Position numbers and translations under genes: made by a program
Notes under the pieces: model-generated
Database searches by the model: none
Seen by the model: the letters and a program-made list of their open reading frames with translations, nothing else
What the model was told of the DNA's origin: nothing
NCBI RefSeq assembly: GCF_003992725.1
Contig: NZ_RZNF01000012.1
Span: forward strand, 1,054,001 to 1,118,000
From: Rhodomicrobium lacus
GTDB taxonomy: Bacteria > Pseudomonadota > Alphaproteobacteria > Rhizobiales > Rhodomicrobiaceae
Reading direction: 5' to 3'
DNA: 64,000 nt
Part shown: positions 54,420 through 64,000 of the stretch, piece after piece
Layout of the letters: each line of letters begins with the position of its first letter
Numbering within the stretch: the first letter of the stretch is position 1

Positions 54420-54992
54420 CTACTGCCGGAACGGGAAGTTGAATTGTTTCAGGAGTGCGCGAGCCTCGTCGTCCGTCTCGGCCGTGGTGCACACGATGAT
54501 GTCCATGCCCCAGATCTGCTCGACCTTGTCGTAGTCGATTTCCGGGAAAATGATGTGCTCCTTGACGCCAAGCGCATAGTTGCCGCGCCCGTCGAAGCTC
54601 TTCGCATTCAGGCCGCGAAAGTCCTTGACGCGGGGCAGCGCGATGGTGACGAGCCTGTCGAGGAACTCGTACATGCGCGCCTTGCGAAGCGTGACCTTGA
54701 CGCCGATCGCCATGTTTTCGCGCAGCTTGAAGCCCGCAATGGACTTGCGCGACTTCGTCATCACCGGCTTCTGGCCCGCGATGAGCGTCATGTCGCGCAG
54801 CGCCTGCTCGACCTTCTTGCGGTCTGCCGTCGCCTCGCCGATGCCCATGTTGAGCACGACCTTGGTAATCTCCGGAACCCGCATCGGGTTGGAGTACTTG
54901 AACTGTTCCATCAGGGCCGGACGCGCGACCTCGACGTAGCGTGTCTTGAGCCGGGGCACGTACCCGTTCGTGGCTTCCGCTTGCTTAGTCAT
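54420..54992 (-). CDS. rplE: 50S ribosomal protein L5
   Basis: Binds 5S rRNA and contacts the P-site t[49 protein letters not shown] and [17 protein letters not shown] are diagnostic. Length is 190 residues, slightly longer than in E. coli because of the N-terminus. It overlaps rplX by 8 bases. Confidence 0.97.
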   Translation of the reverse strand: MTKQAEATNGYVPRLKTRYVEVARPALMEQFKYSNPMRVPEITKVVLNMGIGEATADRKKVEQALRDMTLIAGQKPVMTKSRKSIAGFKLRENMAIGVKVTLRKARMYEFLDRLVTIALPRVKDFRGLNAKSFDGRGNYALGVKEHIIFPEIDYDKVEQIWGMDIIVCTTAETDDEARALLKQFNFPFRQ

Positions 54993-55311
54993 CGATCGTC
55001 TCGCCCGAGCGCTTGGCGACCCGCACCTTGCGCCCGTCTTCCAGGATTTTGAAACCGACGCGCGTAGCCGATCCGTCCTTCGGATCTTCCAGCGCGATAT
55101 TCGAGATGTGGATCGGCGCTTCCTTGGCGACGATACCGCCTTCCTGCGCTGCCGACTGCTTCTGGTGACGCTGCACGACGTTCACGCCCTGGACGACGGC
55201 GCGATTTTCGGTCGGAAACACCTTCACGACCTCGCCGCGCTTGCCCTTGTCGCGCCCGGCCAGAACGACGACCTTGTCGCCCTTTTTGATTTTCAGCTTA
55301 GGCTGCGTCAT
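54985..55311 (-). CDS. rplX: 50S ribosomal protein L24
   Basis: An early-assembly protein with a KOW motif: [54 protein letters not shown] is typical of the alphaproteobacterial form. Length is 108 residues. It overlaps rplN by one base and rplE by eight, indicating coupled translation. Confidence 0.97.
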   Translation of the reverse strand: MTQPKLKIKKGDKVVVLAGRDKGKRGEVVKVFPTENRAVVQGVNVVQRHQKQSAAQEGGIVAKEAPIHISNIALEDPKDGSATRVGFKILEDGRKVRVAKRSGETIDD

Positions 55312-55679
55312 TACAGCACCTCAGGCGCAAGCGAGATGATTTTCATATGCTGCTTGGCGCGGAGTTCGCGCGGCACCGGTCCGAAGATGCGCGTACCGAT
55401 CGGCTCGCGCTGATTGTTGATGAGAACGGCGGCGTTCGAGTCGAAACGGATCACGCTGCCGTCGGGACGGCGCACCGGAAACGACGTGCGCACGATCACC
55501 GCCTTCATCACCTGGCCCTTTTTCACGCGGCCCTTCGGGATGGCTTCCTTCACGCTGACGACGATGACGTCGCCGATCGTGGCTGTCCGACGCATCGAGC
55601 CGCCGAGCACCTTGATGCACATGACCCGGCGCGCGCCGCTGTTGTCGGCGACATCCAGATTAGTTTGCATCTGTATCAT
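55311..55679 (-). CDS. rplN: 50S ribosomal protein L14
   Basis: A subunit-interface protein. [28 protein letters not shown] and the C-terminal [25 protein letters not shown] are diagnostic and give the standard 122 residues. It lies 49 bases after rpsQ. Confidence 0.98.
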   Translation of the reverse strand: MIQMQTNLDVADNSGARRVMCIKVLGGSMRRTATIGDVIVVSVKEAIPKGRVKKGQVMKAVIVRTSFPVRRPDGSVIRFDSNAAVLINNQREPIGTRIFGPVPRELRAKQHMKIISLAPEVL

Positions 55680-55728
55680 TGCAGTTCACCTTTCAGACGA
55701 GGAAGCTCTTGGCCTGCCCCGCGTTCAA

Positions 55729-55983
55729 TCACTCAGACGATGGCCCGGATGTCGCCGGATCGAGGACGACCCACCGCTTGTTCTTCGAAATCGGAGCACT
55801 TTCCTGAATGCGAACCACGTCGCCCTCATGGAAGGTGTTGTTCTCGTCATGCGCGTGATACTTCTTCGTCAGGCGCACTGTCTTCTTCAGAACCGGGTGC
55901 GTCAGACGGCGCTCGACCTGCACGACAACGGTCTTGTCGTTCTTGTCCGAGACCACCACACCCTGCAAAACGCGCTTCGGCAT
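55729..55983 (-). CDS. rpsQ: 30S ribosomal protein S17
   Basis: A primary 16S rRNA binder with an OB fold. [34 protein letters not shown] and the YHAHDENN segment are diagnostic. Length is 84 residues. It lies 11 bases after rpmC. Confidence 0.97.
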   Translation of the reverse strand: MPKRVLQGVVVSDKNDKTVVVQVERRLTHPVLKKTVRLTKKYHAHDENNTFHEGDVVRIQESAPISKNKRWVVLDPATSGPSSE

Positions 55984-55994
55984 TTTCTTCTTCC

Positions 55995-56198
55995 TTAACT
56001 TTGCGCTTCGGCGACGCGCTTCTCGCGCTCGACCGTCTTGATTCGCGCAATGGTGCGCCGAACGTCTCTGACGCGCGCCGTGTTGTTCAACTGCGACGAC
56101 GCCTTCTGAAAGCGAAGGTTGAACTGCTCGCGCTTGAGCTTGATGAGTTCGTCTTCAAGCTGGTCCAGCGTGAATTTGCGAATGTCTTCGAGTTTCAT
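55995..56198 (-). CDS. rpmC: 50S ribosomal protein L29
   Basis: A small helical protein near the tunnel exit, part of the trigger factor and SRP docking site. [31 protein letters not shown] and [16 protein letters not shown] are diagnostic. Length is 67 residues. It lies 7 bases after rplP. Confidence 0.97.
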   Translation of the reverse strand: MKLEDIRKFTLDQLEDELIKLKREQFNLRFQKASSQLNNTARVRDVRRTIARIKTVEREKRVAEAQS

Positions 56199-56205
56199 GG
56201 CCGCC

Positions 56206-56637
56206 TTATTCCTTCACAGCCGCGATTTCGCCGAGACGCACAACCACGCGGGTGCGGATCGGCAGCTTCGCCGCGCCGAGACGCAGAGCCTCGCGAGCGG
56301 TTTCCTCGCCGACACCATCGATCTCGAACATGATCTTGCCCGGCTTGACGCGCGCCGCCCAGAATTCCGGCGAGCCCTTGCCCTTACCCATACGAACTTC
56401 GGTCGGCTTCTTAGAAACCGGCAGGTCCGGGAACACGCGGATCCAGACACGCCCCGCGCGCTTCATCTGGCGGGTGATCGCGCGGCGAGCCGCCTCGATC
56501 TGCCGTGCCGTCACGCGTTCCGGTTCCAGAGCCTTCAGGCCGTAGCTGCCAAAGTTAAGCGAGGTGCCGCCTTTGGCATTGCCATTCATCCGGCCTTTGA
56601 AAGCCTTCCTGAACTTTGTTTTCTTCGGTTGCAGCAT
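56206..56637 (-). CDS. rplP: 50S ribosomal protein L16
   Basis: Organises the A-site region of 23S r[33 protein letters not shown] and [29 protein letters not shown] are diagnostic. The conserved Arg (position 81 in E. coli) is expected in [12 protein letters not shown]. Length is 143 residues. It lies 59 bases after rpsC. Confidence 0.97.
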   Translation of the reverse strand: MLQPKKTKFRKAFKGRMNGNAKGGTSLNFGSYGLKALEPERVTARQIEAARRAITRQMKRAGRVWIRVFPDLPVSKKPTEVRMGKGKGSPEFWAARVKPGKIMFEIDGVGEETAREALRLGAAKLPIRTRVVVRLGEIAAVKE

Positions 56638-56696
56638 CGCTCACACCATGATCCAAAGCCGCGCCAACAAGGCTGCGGGTCTTATGTCTTTTCCGT

Positions 56697-57461
56697 TTAG
56701 CGGTCGCGATCGCGTCCGCCGCGTTCCCGATCACCGCGGTCACGACGCGGTCCGCGCCCTTCCGGACGACCACCGCCCGGACCGCCGCTCTCCTGGCTTT
56801 CCATGGACCGACGCTCCTGAGCCATCGGATCGTGTTCAAGGATCTCGCCCTTGAAGATCCAGACCTTCACGCCGATCACGCCATAAGCGGTCTCCGCCAC
56901 GGCCGTACCGTAGTCGATGTCGGCGCGCAGCGTATGCAGCGGAACGCGGCCGTCGAGATACCATTCCATGCGCGCGATTTCAGCGCCGCCGAGGCGACCC
57001 GAAACGTAGATGCGCACGCCTTGAGCGCCGAGCCGAAGCGCCGACTGCGTCGCGCGCTTCATGGCGCGGCGGAACGCAACGCGGCGTTCGAGCTGCTGGG
57101 CGATGCCCTCCGCAGCGAGCGTCGCGTCAAGCTCGGGCTTCCGAACTTCGACGATGTTCAGATACACCTCGGACGTGGTGAACTTCGCAAGCTGGCCGCG
57201 AAGCTTCTCGATATCCGCGCCCTTCTTGCCGATCAGGATGCCCGGGCGAGCCGTATGCACCGTCACGCGGCACTTCTTGTGCGGGCGCTCGATGACGACC
57301 TTCGAAATGCCCGCCTGACGGCGCTGCTTCATGATGAACTCGCGGATGCGGAAGTCTTCGTGCAGAAGCTTGCCGTATTCGCCCTTGTCCGCATACCACC
57401 GGCTGTCCCAGGTGCGGTTAATGCCGAGCCGCAGCCCGATCGGGTTGACTTTCTGCCCCAT
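56697..57461 (-). CDS. rpsC: 30S ribosomal protein S3 with RG-rich tail
   Basis: A head protein at the mRNA entry site. [29 protein letters not shown] is diagnostic, and the KH domain has the [11 protein letters not shown] loop. The C-terminal domain reads [34 protein letters not shown]. The last 35 residues are a Gly/Arg/Asp-rich tail that brings the length to 254, longer than E. coli S3 (233). The start overlaps the rplV stop by one base. Confidence 0.97.
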   Translation of the reverse strand: MGQKVNPIGLRLGINRTWDSRWYADKGEYGKLLHEDFRIREFIMKQRRQAGISKVVIERPHKKCRVTVHTARPGILIGKKGADIEKLRGQLAKFTTSEVYLNIVEVRKPELDATLAAEGIAQQLERRVAFRRAMKRATQSALRLGAQGVRIYVSGRLGGAEIARMEWYLDGRVPLHTLRADIDYGTAVAETAYGVIGVKVWIFKGEILEHDPMAQERRSMESQESGGPGGGRPEGRGPRRDRGDRERGGRDRDR

Positions 57462-57841
57462 TAGGCCTGCTCCTGAACTTCTCTCACAACCACGGTGAGT
57501 TGCGAAAACGGCTTCTCGATGCGCCCCATACGGCCGCGGGCGCGGGCATGAAAGCGCTTCAGCACGAGGTTCTTGCCCACATAGGCTTCGGCGACGATGA
57601 GCTGATCGACGTCGAGATTGTGGTTGTTCTCAGCATTCGCGATGGCCGACTGAAGCGTCTTCTTCACGTCCTGCGCGATGCGCTTGCGCGAGAAGGTGAG
57701 GTCTGCGAGAGCCTTGTCCACCTTCTTGCCGCGAATGAGTTGGGCGACGAGGTTCAGCTTCTGCGGGCTCACGCGAAGCGAACGCGCGACCGCCTGAGCT
57801 TCGTTATCCTTGATCCGCCGCTCTGTTTTCGGTTTCGACAT
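57461..57841 (-). CDS. rplV: 50S ribosomal protein L22
   Basis: Lines the exit tunnel with its beta-hairpin. [27 protein letters not shown] and [25 protein letters not shown] are diagnostic; the latter is the tunnel loop associated with macrolide resistance mutations. Length is 126 residues. It lies two bases after rpsS. Confidence 0.97.
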   Translation of the reverse strand: MSKPKTERRIKDNEAQAVARSLRVSPQKLNLVAQLIRGKKVDKALADLTFSRKRIAQDVKKTLQSAIANAENNHNLDVDQLIVAEAYVGKNLVLKRFHARARGRMGRIEKPFSQLTVVVREVQEQA

Positions 57842-57843
57842 GG

Positions 57844-58122
57844 CTACCTCTTCTTCGCCTTCTTGTCGGCGGAGTGGCCGTAATAGGTGCGCGTGGGCGC
57901 GAACTCGCCGAACTTGTGGCCGACCATGTCCTCGGAGACGAGCACCGGGATATGCTTCTGGCCATTGTGAACGGCGAAGGTCAGGCCGACAAACTGCGGC
58001 AGGATCGTCGAACGCCGGCTCCAGATCTTGATCGGCGCGTTGGATTTCTTATCGCGGGCGGCATCCGCCTTGGCGATCACATAGCCGTCGACAAACGGCC
58101 CTTTCCAGACTGAGCGTGTCAT
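57844..58122 (-). CDS. rpsS: 30S ribosomal protein S19
   Basis: A head protein paired with S13. [26 protein letters not shown] and [29 protein letters not shown] are diagnostic; [20 protein letters not shown] ends the protein. Length is 92 residues. It lies 8 bases after rplB. Confidence 0.98.
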   Translation of the reverse strand: MTRSVWKGPFVDGYVIAKADAARDKKSNAPIKIWSRRSTILPQFVGLTFAVHNGQKHIPVLVSEDMVGHKFGEFAPTRTYYGHSADKKAKKR

Positions 58123-58130
58123 CGCGGCCT

Positions 58131-58964
58131 CTACTTCTTCTTCACGTGGCGGGCGCGGACGATAAACTTATCCGTGCGAATGTTCTTACGGGTACGATTG
58201 CCCTTGGTGCCCTTGCCCCACGGGGTGACGGGATGACGGCCACCGGAGGTGCGGCCTTCACCACCGCCGTGCGGATGGTCAATCGGGTTCATGGCGACGC
58301 CGCGAACGCTCGGGCGCTTGCCGAGCCAGCGGTTGCGGCCCGCCTTGCCCAAATTCTGGTTCGAATTGTCGGGATTCGAGACGGCACCGACGGTCGCCAT
58401 GCAATCCGCCTGAACCATGCGCATCTCGCCGGAGTTGAGGCGAAGGATCGCCATGCCCTGGTCGCGGCCGACGAGCTGAGCGTAGCACCCGGCGGAGCGC
58501 GCGATCTGGCCACCCTTGCCGAGCTTCAGCTCGACATTGTGGATGATCGTGCCGATCGGCATGTTGGCCAGCGGCATCGCGTTGCCGGGCTTCACGTCGA
58601 CCTTCTTGCCGGAAACGACCTTGTCGCCGACATTCAGGCGCTGCGGCGCCAGGATGTAGGCCAGCTCGCCGTCTTCGTACTTGATCAGCGCGATGAACGC
58701 CGTGCGGTTCGGATCGTATTCGAGCCGCTCGACCGTCGCAACGACGTCGAACTTGCGCCGCTTGAAGTCCACGATGCGATAGTTACGCTTGTGGCCGCCG
58801 CCGCGACGCCGCGAAGTGATGCGACCGTGCACGTTCCGACCGGCGCTCTCGGCGCGCCCCTCGGTCAGCGCCTTCACCGGCTTGCCCTTCCACAGCTGGG
58901 AACGGTCGACCAGGACGAGCTGGCGAAGACCCGGCGTTATGGGGTTGAATGTCTTTAATGCCAT
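58131..58964 (-). CDS. rplB: 50S ribosomal protein L2
   Basis: An essential protein for subunit joining and peptidyl transfer. [29 protein letters not shown] and the conserved [20 protein letters not shown], with the histidine near the peptidyl-transferase centre, are diagnostic. Length is 277 residues. It lies 28 bases after rplW. Confidence 0.98.
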   Translation of the reverse strand: MALKTFNPITPGLRQLVLVDRSQLWKGKPVKALTEGRAESAGRNVHGRITSRRRGGGHKRNYRIVDFKRRKFDVVATVERLEYDPNRTAFIALIKYEDGELAYILAPQRLNVGDKVVSGKKVDVKPGNAMPLANMPIGTIIHNVELKLGKGGQIARSAGCYAQLVGRDQGMAILRLNSGEMRMVQADCMATVGAVSNPDNSNQNLGKAGRNRWLGKRPSVRGVAMNPIDHPHGGGEGRTSGGRHPVTPWGKGTKGNRTRKNIRTDKFIVRARHVKKK

Positions 58965-58992
58965 GGCGAATGCGCCCTTACCGAAGTCTGCC

Positions 58993-59286
58993 TTACAGCG
59001 TTGTCGTAATGTCGATCGATTGGCCCTCTTTCAGGGTCACGATCGCTTTCTTGAAATCGCTCTGCTGGCCCTTGACGCCCTTGAACCGCTTCACCTTGCC
59101 CTTGCGGATCAGGGTGTTGACGGCAACGACGTTGACATTGAAGAGGCGCTCGATGGCCTCCTTGATGTCCGGCTTCGTCGCGTCGATCGCCACCTTGAAC
59201 ACCACCTGATTGTTCTCGGAAACCAGCGTGGACTTCTCGGTGATGATCGGCGAGCGGATCACGTCGTAGAGTTCTTCTTCCCTCAT
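58993..59286 (-). CDS. rplW: 50S ribosomal protein L23
   Basis: The exit-site protein that docks trigger factor and [43 protein letters not shown] is diagnostic across residues 7-46; the acidic residue of the VSENNQ-type loop region is retained. Length is 97 residues. It overlaps rplD by four bases (ATGA). Confidence 0.97.
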   Translation of the reverse strand: MREEELYDVIRSPIITEKSTLVSENNQVVFKVAIDATKPDIKEAIERLFNVNVVAVNTLIRKGKVKRFKGVKGQQSDFKKAIVTLKEGQSIDITTTL

Positions 59287-59903
59287 TTGAACCGCTCCTC
59301 CAGCGCTTCGAGCGCCGCGCGGGTCAGCACGAGCTTATCCCGACGCAAGATGTCGTACACGTTGATGCCCTGAACCGGCAGCACATCCACGTTCGGGATG
59401 TTGCGCGCGGCGAGCGCGAAATTGTCCTGCAGCGCGGCGCCATCGATGATGAGCGCGTTCGACAGGCCGAGACCGGCGAACTTGCCGCGAAGCTGCGCGG
59501 TCTTCGGCTCGGCGACTTCCGCCTTGTCGAGAACGACGAGCGCATCCGCCTTCGCCTTGGTCGAAAGCGCGTGCTTCAGAGCGAGCGCGCGGACCTTCTT
59601 CGGCAGATCGTGCGCGTGGCTGCGCGGAACCGGACCTGCGGAGCGACCGCCACCGCGGAACTGCGGCGGCTTGTCGTTGCCGTGACGGGCCTGACCTGTG
59701 CCCTTCTGCTTGTAGATCTTCTTGTTCGGACCGTTCACTTCGCTGCGCGCCTTGGCCTTGTGCGTACCGGCCTGGCGCTTCGACAGCTGATAACGGACCA
59801 TGCGTTGCAGGATGTCCGCGCGAGGCTCCAGCGCAAACACTGCGTCGTCCAATTCCACGCTTCCCGCATTGGAAGCGTCAAGGGTGATGACTTCCGCCTT
59901 CAT
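59283..59903 (-). CDS. rplD: 50S ribosomal protein L4
   Basis: A tunnel-wall protein that autoregulates the S10 operon in E. coli. [33 protein letters not shown] contains the extended tunnel loop, followed by [24 protein letters not shown]. Length is 206 residues. Its start is immediately adjacent to the rplC stop. Confidence 0.97.
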   Translation of the reverse strand: MKAEVITLDASNAGSVELDDAVFALEPRADILQRMVRYQLSKRQAGTHKAKARSEVNGPNKKIYKQKGTGQARHGNDKPPQFRGGGRSAGPVPRSHAHDLPKKVRALALKHALSTKAKADALVVLDKAEVAEPKTAQLRGKFAGLGLSNALIIDGAALQDNFALAARNIPNVDVLPVQGINVYDILRRDKLVLTRAALEALEERFK

Positions 59904-60614
59904 TTATGCCCCCGCTCCCGCAGCCGCGGTGTCGTTGTTGGCTTTGCGGAACGCACCCGGCTTGGGGGCGTCCTTCGGAAGAGGCTTCTTCACGGCGTCC
60001 TTCACGAGCACCCAGCCGCCCTTTGCGCCGGGAACGGCGCCGCGGATGAGCAGAAGGCCGCGCTCGACGTCCGTCTTCACCACCTGCAGATTCTGCGTGG
60101 TGACGCGGTCGACGCCCATGTGGCCTGCCATCTTCTTGCCCGCGAAGGTCTTGCCCGGATCCTGACGGTTACCGGTCGAACCATGAGAGCGGTGCGAGAT
60201 CGAAACACCGTGAGTCGCGCGCAAGCCGCCAAAGTTCCAGCGCTTCATCGCGCCTGCGAAGCCCTTGCCGATGCTCGTGCCGATCACGTCCACGAACTGA
60301 CCTTCCAGAAAATGATCTGCCGTCAGCTCCGCGCCGATCTCGATGACATTTTCCGGCGTCACGCGGAACTCGACCACCTTCGCCTTCGGCTCAACCTGAG
60401 CCTTTGCGAAATGGCCGCGCTCAGCGCGCGTCACGTTCTTGACCTTCCGCGACCCCGCGCCGACCTGAATCGCCGTGTAACCGTTCGCTTCCTGCGTCCG
60501 GTGCGCGATCACCTGGCATTGATCGAGCTTCAACACCGTTACGGGCACATGCTCGCCCGCTTCGGTGAAGATTCGCGTCATGCCAACCTTCTGTGCCAAC
60601 AATCCCGATCGCAT
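59904..60614 (-). CDS. rplC: 50S ribosomal protein L3
   Basis: An early-assembly protein reaching the peptidyl-transferase centre. [30 protein letters not shown] and the Gln-containing loop [36 protein letters not shown] are diagnostic. Length is 236 residues, with a short Ala-rich tail. The 160-base gap to rpsJ holds hairpins but no terminator. Confidence 0.97.
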   Translation of the reverse strand: MRSGLLAQKVGMTRIFTEAGEHVPVTVLKLDQCQVIAHRTQEANGYTAIQVGAGSRKVKNVTRAERGHFAKAQVEPKAKVVEFRVTPENVIEIGAELTADHFLEGQFVDVIGTSIGKGFAGAMKRWNFGGLRATHGVSISHRSHGSTGNRQDPGKTFAGKKMAGHMGVDRVTTQNLQVVKTDVERGLLLIRGAVPGAKGGWVLVKDAVKKPLPKDAPKPGAFRKANNDTAAAGAGA

Positions 60615-60774
60615 CGGTCTGCCTCAGTTTCCTTCGCCGCTATCGAAGCGGCTGAATCCTTTGTTCAACTCCCGCCATCCGCTCCTGCGGCCGGCGCATC
60701 CAACGTGCCGCGCGGGCCCGGCCCGAATTCCCCGCAAACGGGGCGCAGCGTCATAAAACCTTCAGCGACACGCG
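60615..60774 (-). other. untranslated gap rpsJ-rplC with hairpin
   Basis: This is one of the longest gaps inside the ribosomal run. A perfect stem CCCCG-CAAA-CGGGG lies at 60730-60743, near the rpsJ end, next to GC-rich self-complementary sequence. There is no T tract. It may be a regulatory spacer, but nothing shows which protein would bind. Confidence 0.35.
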
Positions 60775-61083
60775 CTAAAGCTTGATCTCAACATCCACGC
60801 CCGCCGCGAGGTCGAGCTTCATGAGCGCATCAACCGTCTGCGGAGTCGGATCGACGATGTCGATCAGGCGCTTGTGGGTGCGCATCTCGAACTGCTCGCG
60901 GCTCTTCTTGTCGATGTGCGGCGAGCGGTTCACCGTGTACCGCTCGATGCGTGTCGGGAGCGGGATCGGCCCGTGCACATCCGCGCCCGTCCGCTTCGCG
61001 GTATTGACAATCTCCTTCGTGGAGGCGTCGAGCACGCGGTGGTCGAACGCCTTCAGCCGGATGCGAATGGTTTGGCCTGCCAT
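60775..61083 (-). CDS. rpsJ: 30S ribosomal protein S10 (NusE)
   Basis: A head protein and, as NusE, part of antitermination complexes. [39 protein letters not shown] and [24 protein letters not shown] are diagnostic. Length is 102 residues. It is the first gene of the S10 part, 64 bases after tuf. Confidence 0.98.
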   Translation of the reverse strand: MAGQTIRIRLKAFDHRVLDASTKEIVNTAKRTGADVHGPIPLPTRIERYTVNRSPHIDKKSREQFEMRTHKRLIDIVDPTPQTVDALMKLDLAAGVDVEIKL

Positions 61084-61103
61084 ATCAAACTCCCAATAGA
61101 AGA

Positions 61104-61125
61104 GGCGCTCCGTTTTTGGAGCGCC
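61104..61125 (-). promoter_or_regulatory. stem-loop between tuf and rpsJ
   Basis: A perfect 8-bp stem GGCGCTCC-GTTTTT-GGAGCGCC fills the 64-base gap between tuf and rpsJ. On the minus strand it is followed by CTCTTC rather than a T run, so it is at best a weak terminator. It could moderate read-through from tuf into the S10 genes or act as an RNA processing site. Confidence 0.5.
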
Positions 61126-61147
61126 CGCTCCGTCGTCCCCGTATTAT

Positions 61148-62338
<1,191 letters not shown>

Positions 62339-62413
62339 GTGGCTCTCCGTTCTTCCTCTTTCATCCCGACCTAGAGACTAGCCCGGTATAAAGCTCCTAC
62401 TTTGTTTGCCTTC

Positions 62414-64000
62414 TCAGGCGAATTTCGCCTGAACCTCTTCTGCCACGTTCTGCGGAACCTGCGCATAGTGGTCAAACTGCATGGTAAACTGCGCACGCCC
62501 CTGGCTCATCGAGCGAAGAGTGTTCACATAACCGAACATGTTCGCGAGCGGAACCATGGCGTTGATCACCGTGGCGTTGCCGCGCATTTCCTGGCCGAGG
62601 ATCTGGCCACGGCGGCCGGTCAGGTCGCCGATGACGCCGCCGACGTAATCTTCCGGCGAAACGACCTCGACCTTCATGATCGGCTCGAGCAGCTTCGGAC
62701 CGGCCTTCTGGGCACCTTCGCGGAAGGCGGCGCGCGACGCGATTTCGAACGCGAGAACGCTCGAGTCCACTTCGTGATACGCGCCGTCGATCAGCGACAC
62801 CTTGATGTCGAGCATCGGGAAGCCCGCGAGAATGCCGTTGTCCAGCACGCTCTTGACGCCCTTTTCGACGCCCGGAATGTATTCCTTCGGAACCGAACCG
62901 CCGACGATCTTCGATTCGAAAGCGAAGCCCGCACCCTGTTCCTGCGGCTCGATCACGAGCTTGACGCGAGCGAACTGGCCAGTACCGCCGGTCTGCTTCT
63001 TGTGGGTATAGTCGATTTCCTGCTTCCGCGTGATCGTCTCGCGGTAGGCCACCTGCGGCGCGCCGACGGTCGCCTCCACCTTGAATTCGCGACGCATACG
63101 GTCGACGATGATTTCGAGGTGAAGCTCGCCCATGCCCTTGATGATCGTCTGGCCGCTTTCGACATCGCTCGAAACACGGAAAGACGGATCTTCCTGAGCG
63201 AGGCGGTTCAGCGCCATGCCCATCTTTTCCTGATCGGCCTTCGTCTTCGGCTCCACCGCAACCTCGATCACAGGTTCCGGGAACTCCATGCGCTCCAGGA
63301 TCACCGGCTTCAGCGGATCGCACAGCGTGTCGCCCGTGATCACATCCTTCAGCGACGCGATGGCGACGATGTCACCCGCATACGCTTCCTTGATGTCTTC
63401 GCGGCTGTTCGCGTGCATGAGAAGCATGCGACCGATACGCTCTTTCTTGTCCTTGACCGTGTTGATGAGCTGCATGCCCGTCTCGACACGGCCCGAATAG
63501 ATGCGGCAGAACGTGAGCGAGCCGACGAACGGGTCGTTCATGATCTTGAACGCGAGCATGGAGAGCGGCTCTTCGTCGGACGACTTGCGAACGGTTTCCT
63601 CGCCCGTCTTGACGTCGATCGCCTTGATCGGCGGAATGTCCACCGGCGACGGGAGGTAGTCGAGCACGCCGTCCAGAAGGGGCTGCACACCCTTGTTCTT
63701 GAACGCGGAACCGCAGAACACCGGATAGAAGGCGCTCGAAATGGTGCCGCGACGAATCAATTCCTTCAGCTTCGCCTCGTCCGGCTCATTGCCTTCGAGA
63801 TAAGCTTCCATGGCTTCGTCATCGAGTTCGACAGCCAACTCCACGAGCTTGTGGCGATAATCCGCAGCCTTCTCCACGAGATCTGCCGGGATATCGGCGT
63901 CGCGGAAGCTCGCGCCGAGGACGTCTTCGTCCCAGATCACGGCCTTCTGGCGGATGAGGTCGACAATACCCTTGAAGTCGCTTTCCGAACCGATCGGGAG
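62414..64000 (-). CDS. fusA: elongation factor G, C-terminal 528 residues (5' end outside window)
   Basis: The translocation GTPase. The frame is open to the window edge, and the first visible residues ([16 protein letters not shown]) belong to the end of the G domain. The G1-G4 motifs therefore lie beyond base 64000. Domains II to V are complete: [32 protein letters not shown], the domain IV loop [30 protein letters not shown] and the C-terminal [36 protein letters not shown]. It is normally preceded by rpsL and rpsG, which would lie to the right. Confidence 0.98.
   Translation of the reverse strand, partial: LPIGSESDFKGIVDLIRQKAVIWDEDVLGASFRDADIPADLVEKAADYRHKLVELAVELDDEAMEAYLEGNEPDEAKLKELIRRGTISSAFYPVFCGSAFKNKGVQPLLDGVLDYLPSPVDIPPIKAIDVKTGEETVRKSSDEEPLSMLAFKIMNDPFVGSLTFCRIYSGRVETGMQLINTVKDKKERIGRMLLMHANSREDIKEAYAGDIVAIASLKDVITGDTLCDPLKPVILERMEFPEPVIEVAVEPKTKADQEKMGMALNRLAQEDPSFRVSSDVESGQTIIKGMGELHLEIIVDRMRREFKVEATVGAPQVAYRETITRKQEIDYTHKKQTGGTGQFARVKLVIEPQEQGAGFAFESKIVGGSVPKEYIPGVEKGVKSVLDNGILAGFPMLDIKVSLIDGAYHEVDSSVLAFEIASRAAFREGAQKAGPKLLEPIMKVEVVSPEDYVGGVIGDLTGRRGQILGQEMRGNATVINAMVPLANMFGYVNTLRSMSQGRAQFTMQFDHYAQVPQNVAEEVQAKFA

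Overview
This window is a chromosomal segment of an alphaproteobacterium, most likely a member of the Hyphomicrobiales (Rhizobiales). The evidence is a cckA-recA-alaS cluster, an alpha-type permuted two-piece tmRNA gene, an alpha-type SspB, a PhyR-like sigma-mimic response regulator, a mutY-DUF721-dsbA-smc run and a full hopanoid cluster. The combination of hopanoid genes with an Escherichia-type fumarate reductase suggests a Rhodomicrobium-like organism; that genus assignment is inference. No insertion sequence, prophage, CRISPR array, tRNA or rRNA gene was recognised.

Left part (1-11.6 kb): the end of an unknown protein, a YafK-type L,D-transpeptidase, a 1-kb intergenic region, a PhyR-like regulator, YchJ-like and ArfB genes, an orphan TrpB2, DjlA-like, AmpD-like, MutY, a DUF721/DciA-like protein and two DsbA-fold proteins. 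The 1-kb intergenic region carries a textbook sigma-54 promoter followed about 115 nt later by a strong intrinsic terminator, with no ORF between: a candidate sigma-54-dependent small RNA. The second DsbA-fold protein is a lipoprotein with a CANS active site.

11.7-26.6 kb: smc, a beta-helix-like repeat protein with five 53-residue repeats and a C-terminal membrane domain, then cckA, recA, alaS and lepA.

26.8-36.8 kb: hopanoid biosynthesis. hpnB-hpnC-hpnD-hpnE-shc-hpnG read rightward, and ispH-hpnH read leftward to meet them. IspH supplies isoprenoid precursors. HpnD, HpnC and HpnE turn farnesyl diphosphate into squalene, Shc cyclises it, HpnH adds the adenosyl group and HpnG removes adenine on the way to extended hopanoids.

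37-42.6 kb: a second L,D-transpeptidase, sspB next to the permuted ssrA gene (encoded tag ANDNYAGARPVAIAA), an Mrp/ApbC Fe-S carrier and an unrecognised 619-residue membrane protein.

42.7-46 kb: a compact frdABCD operon of the E. coli quinol:fumarate reductase type, on the minus strand.

46.3-64 kb: the str-S10-spc-alpha ribosomal superoperon on the minus strand. It runs from a truncated fusA at the right edge through tuf, rpsJ ... secY, adk, rpsM, rpsK and rpoA to rplQ, and ends at a clear terminator.

Starts were moved inward from the longest ORF where a ribosome binding site or family length favoured it (transpeptidase, ychJ, arfB, trpB2, djlA-like, dsbA, hpnE, hpnH, ispH, rplF, rpsN, frdC, frdD). 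Two families of dispersed palindromic repeats occur in intergenic positions.
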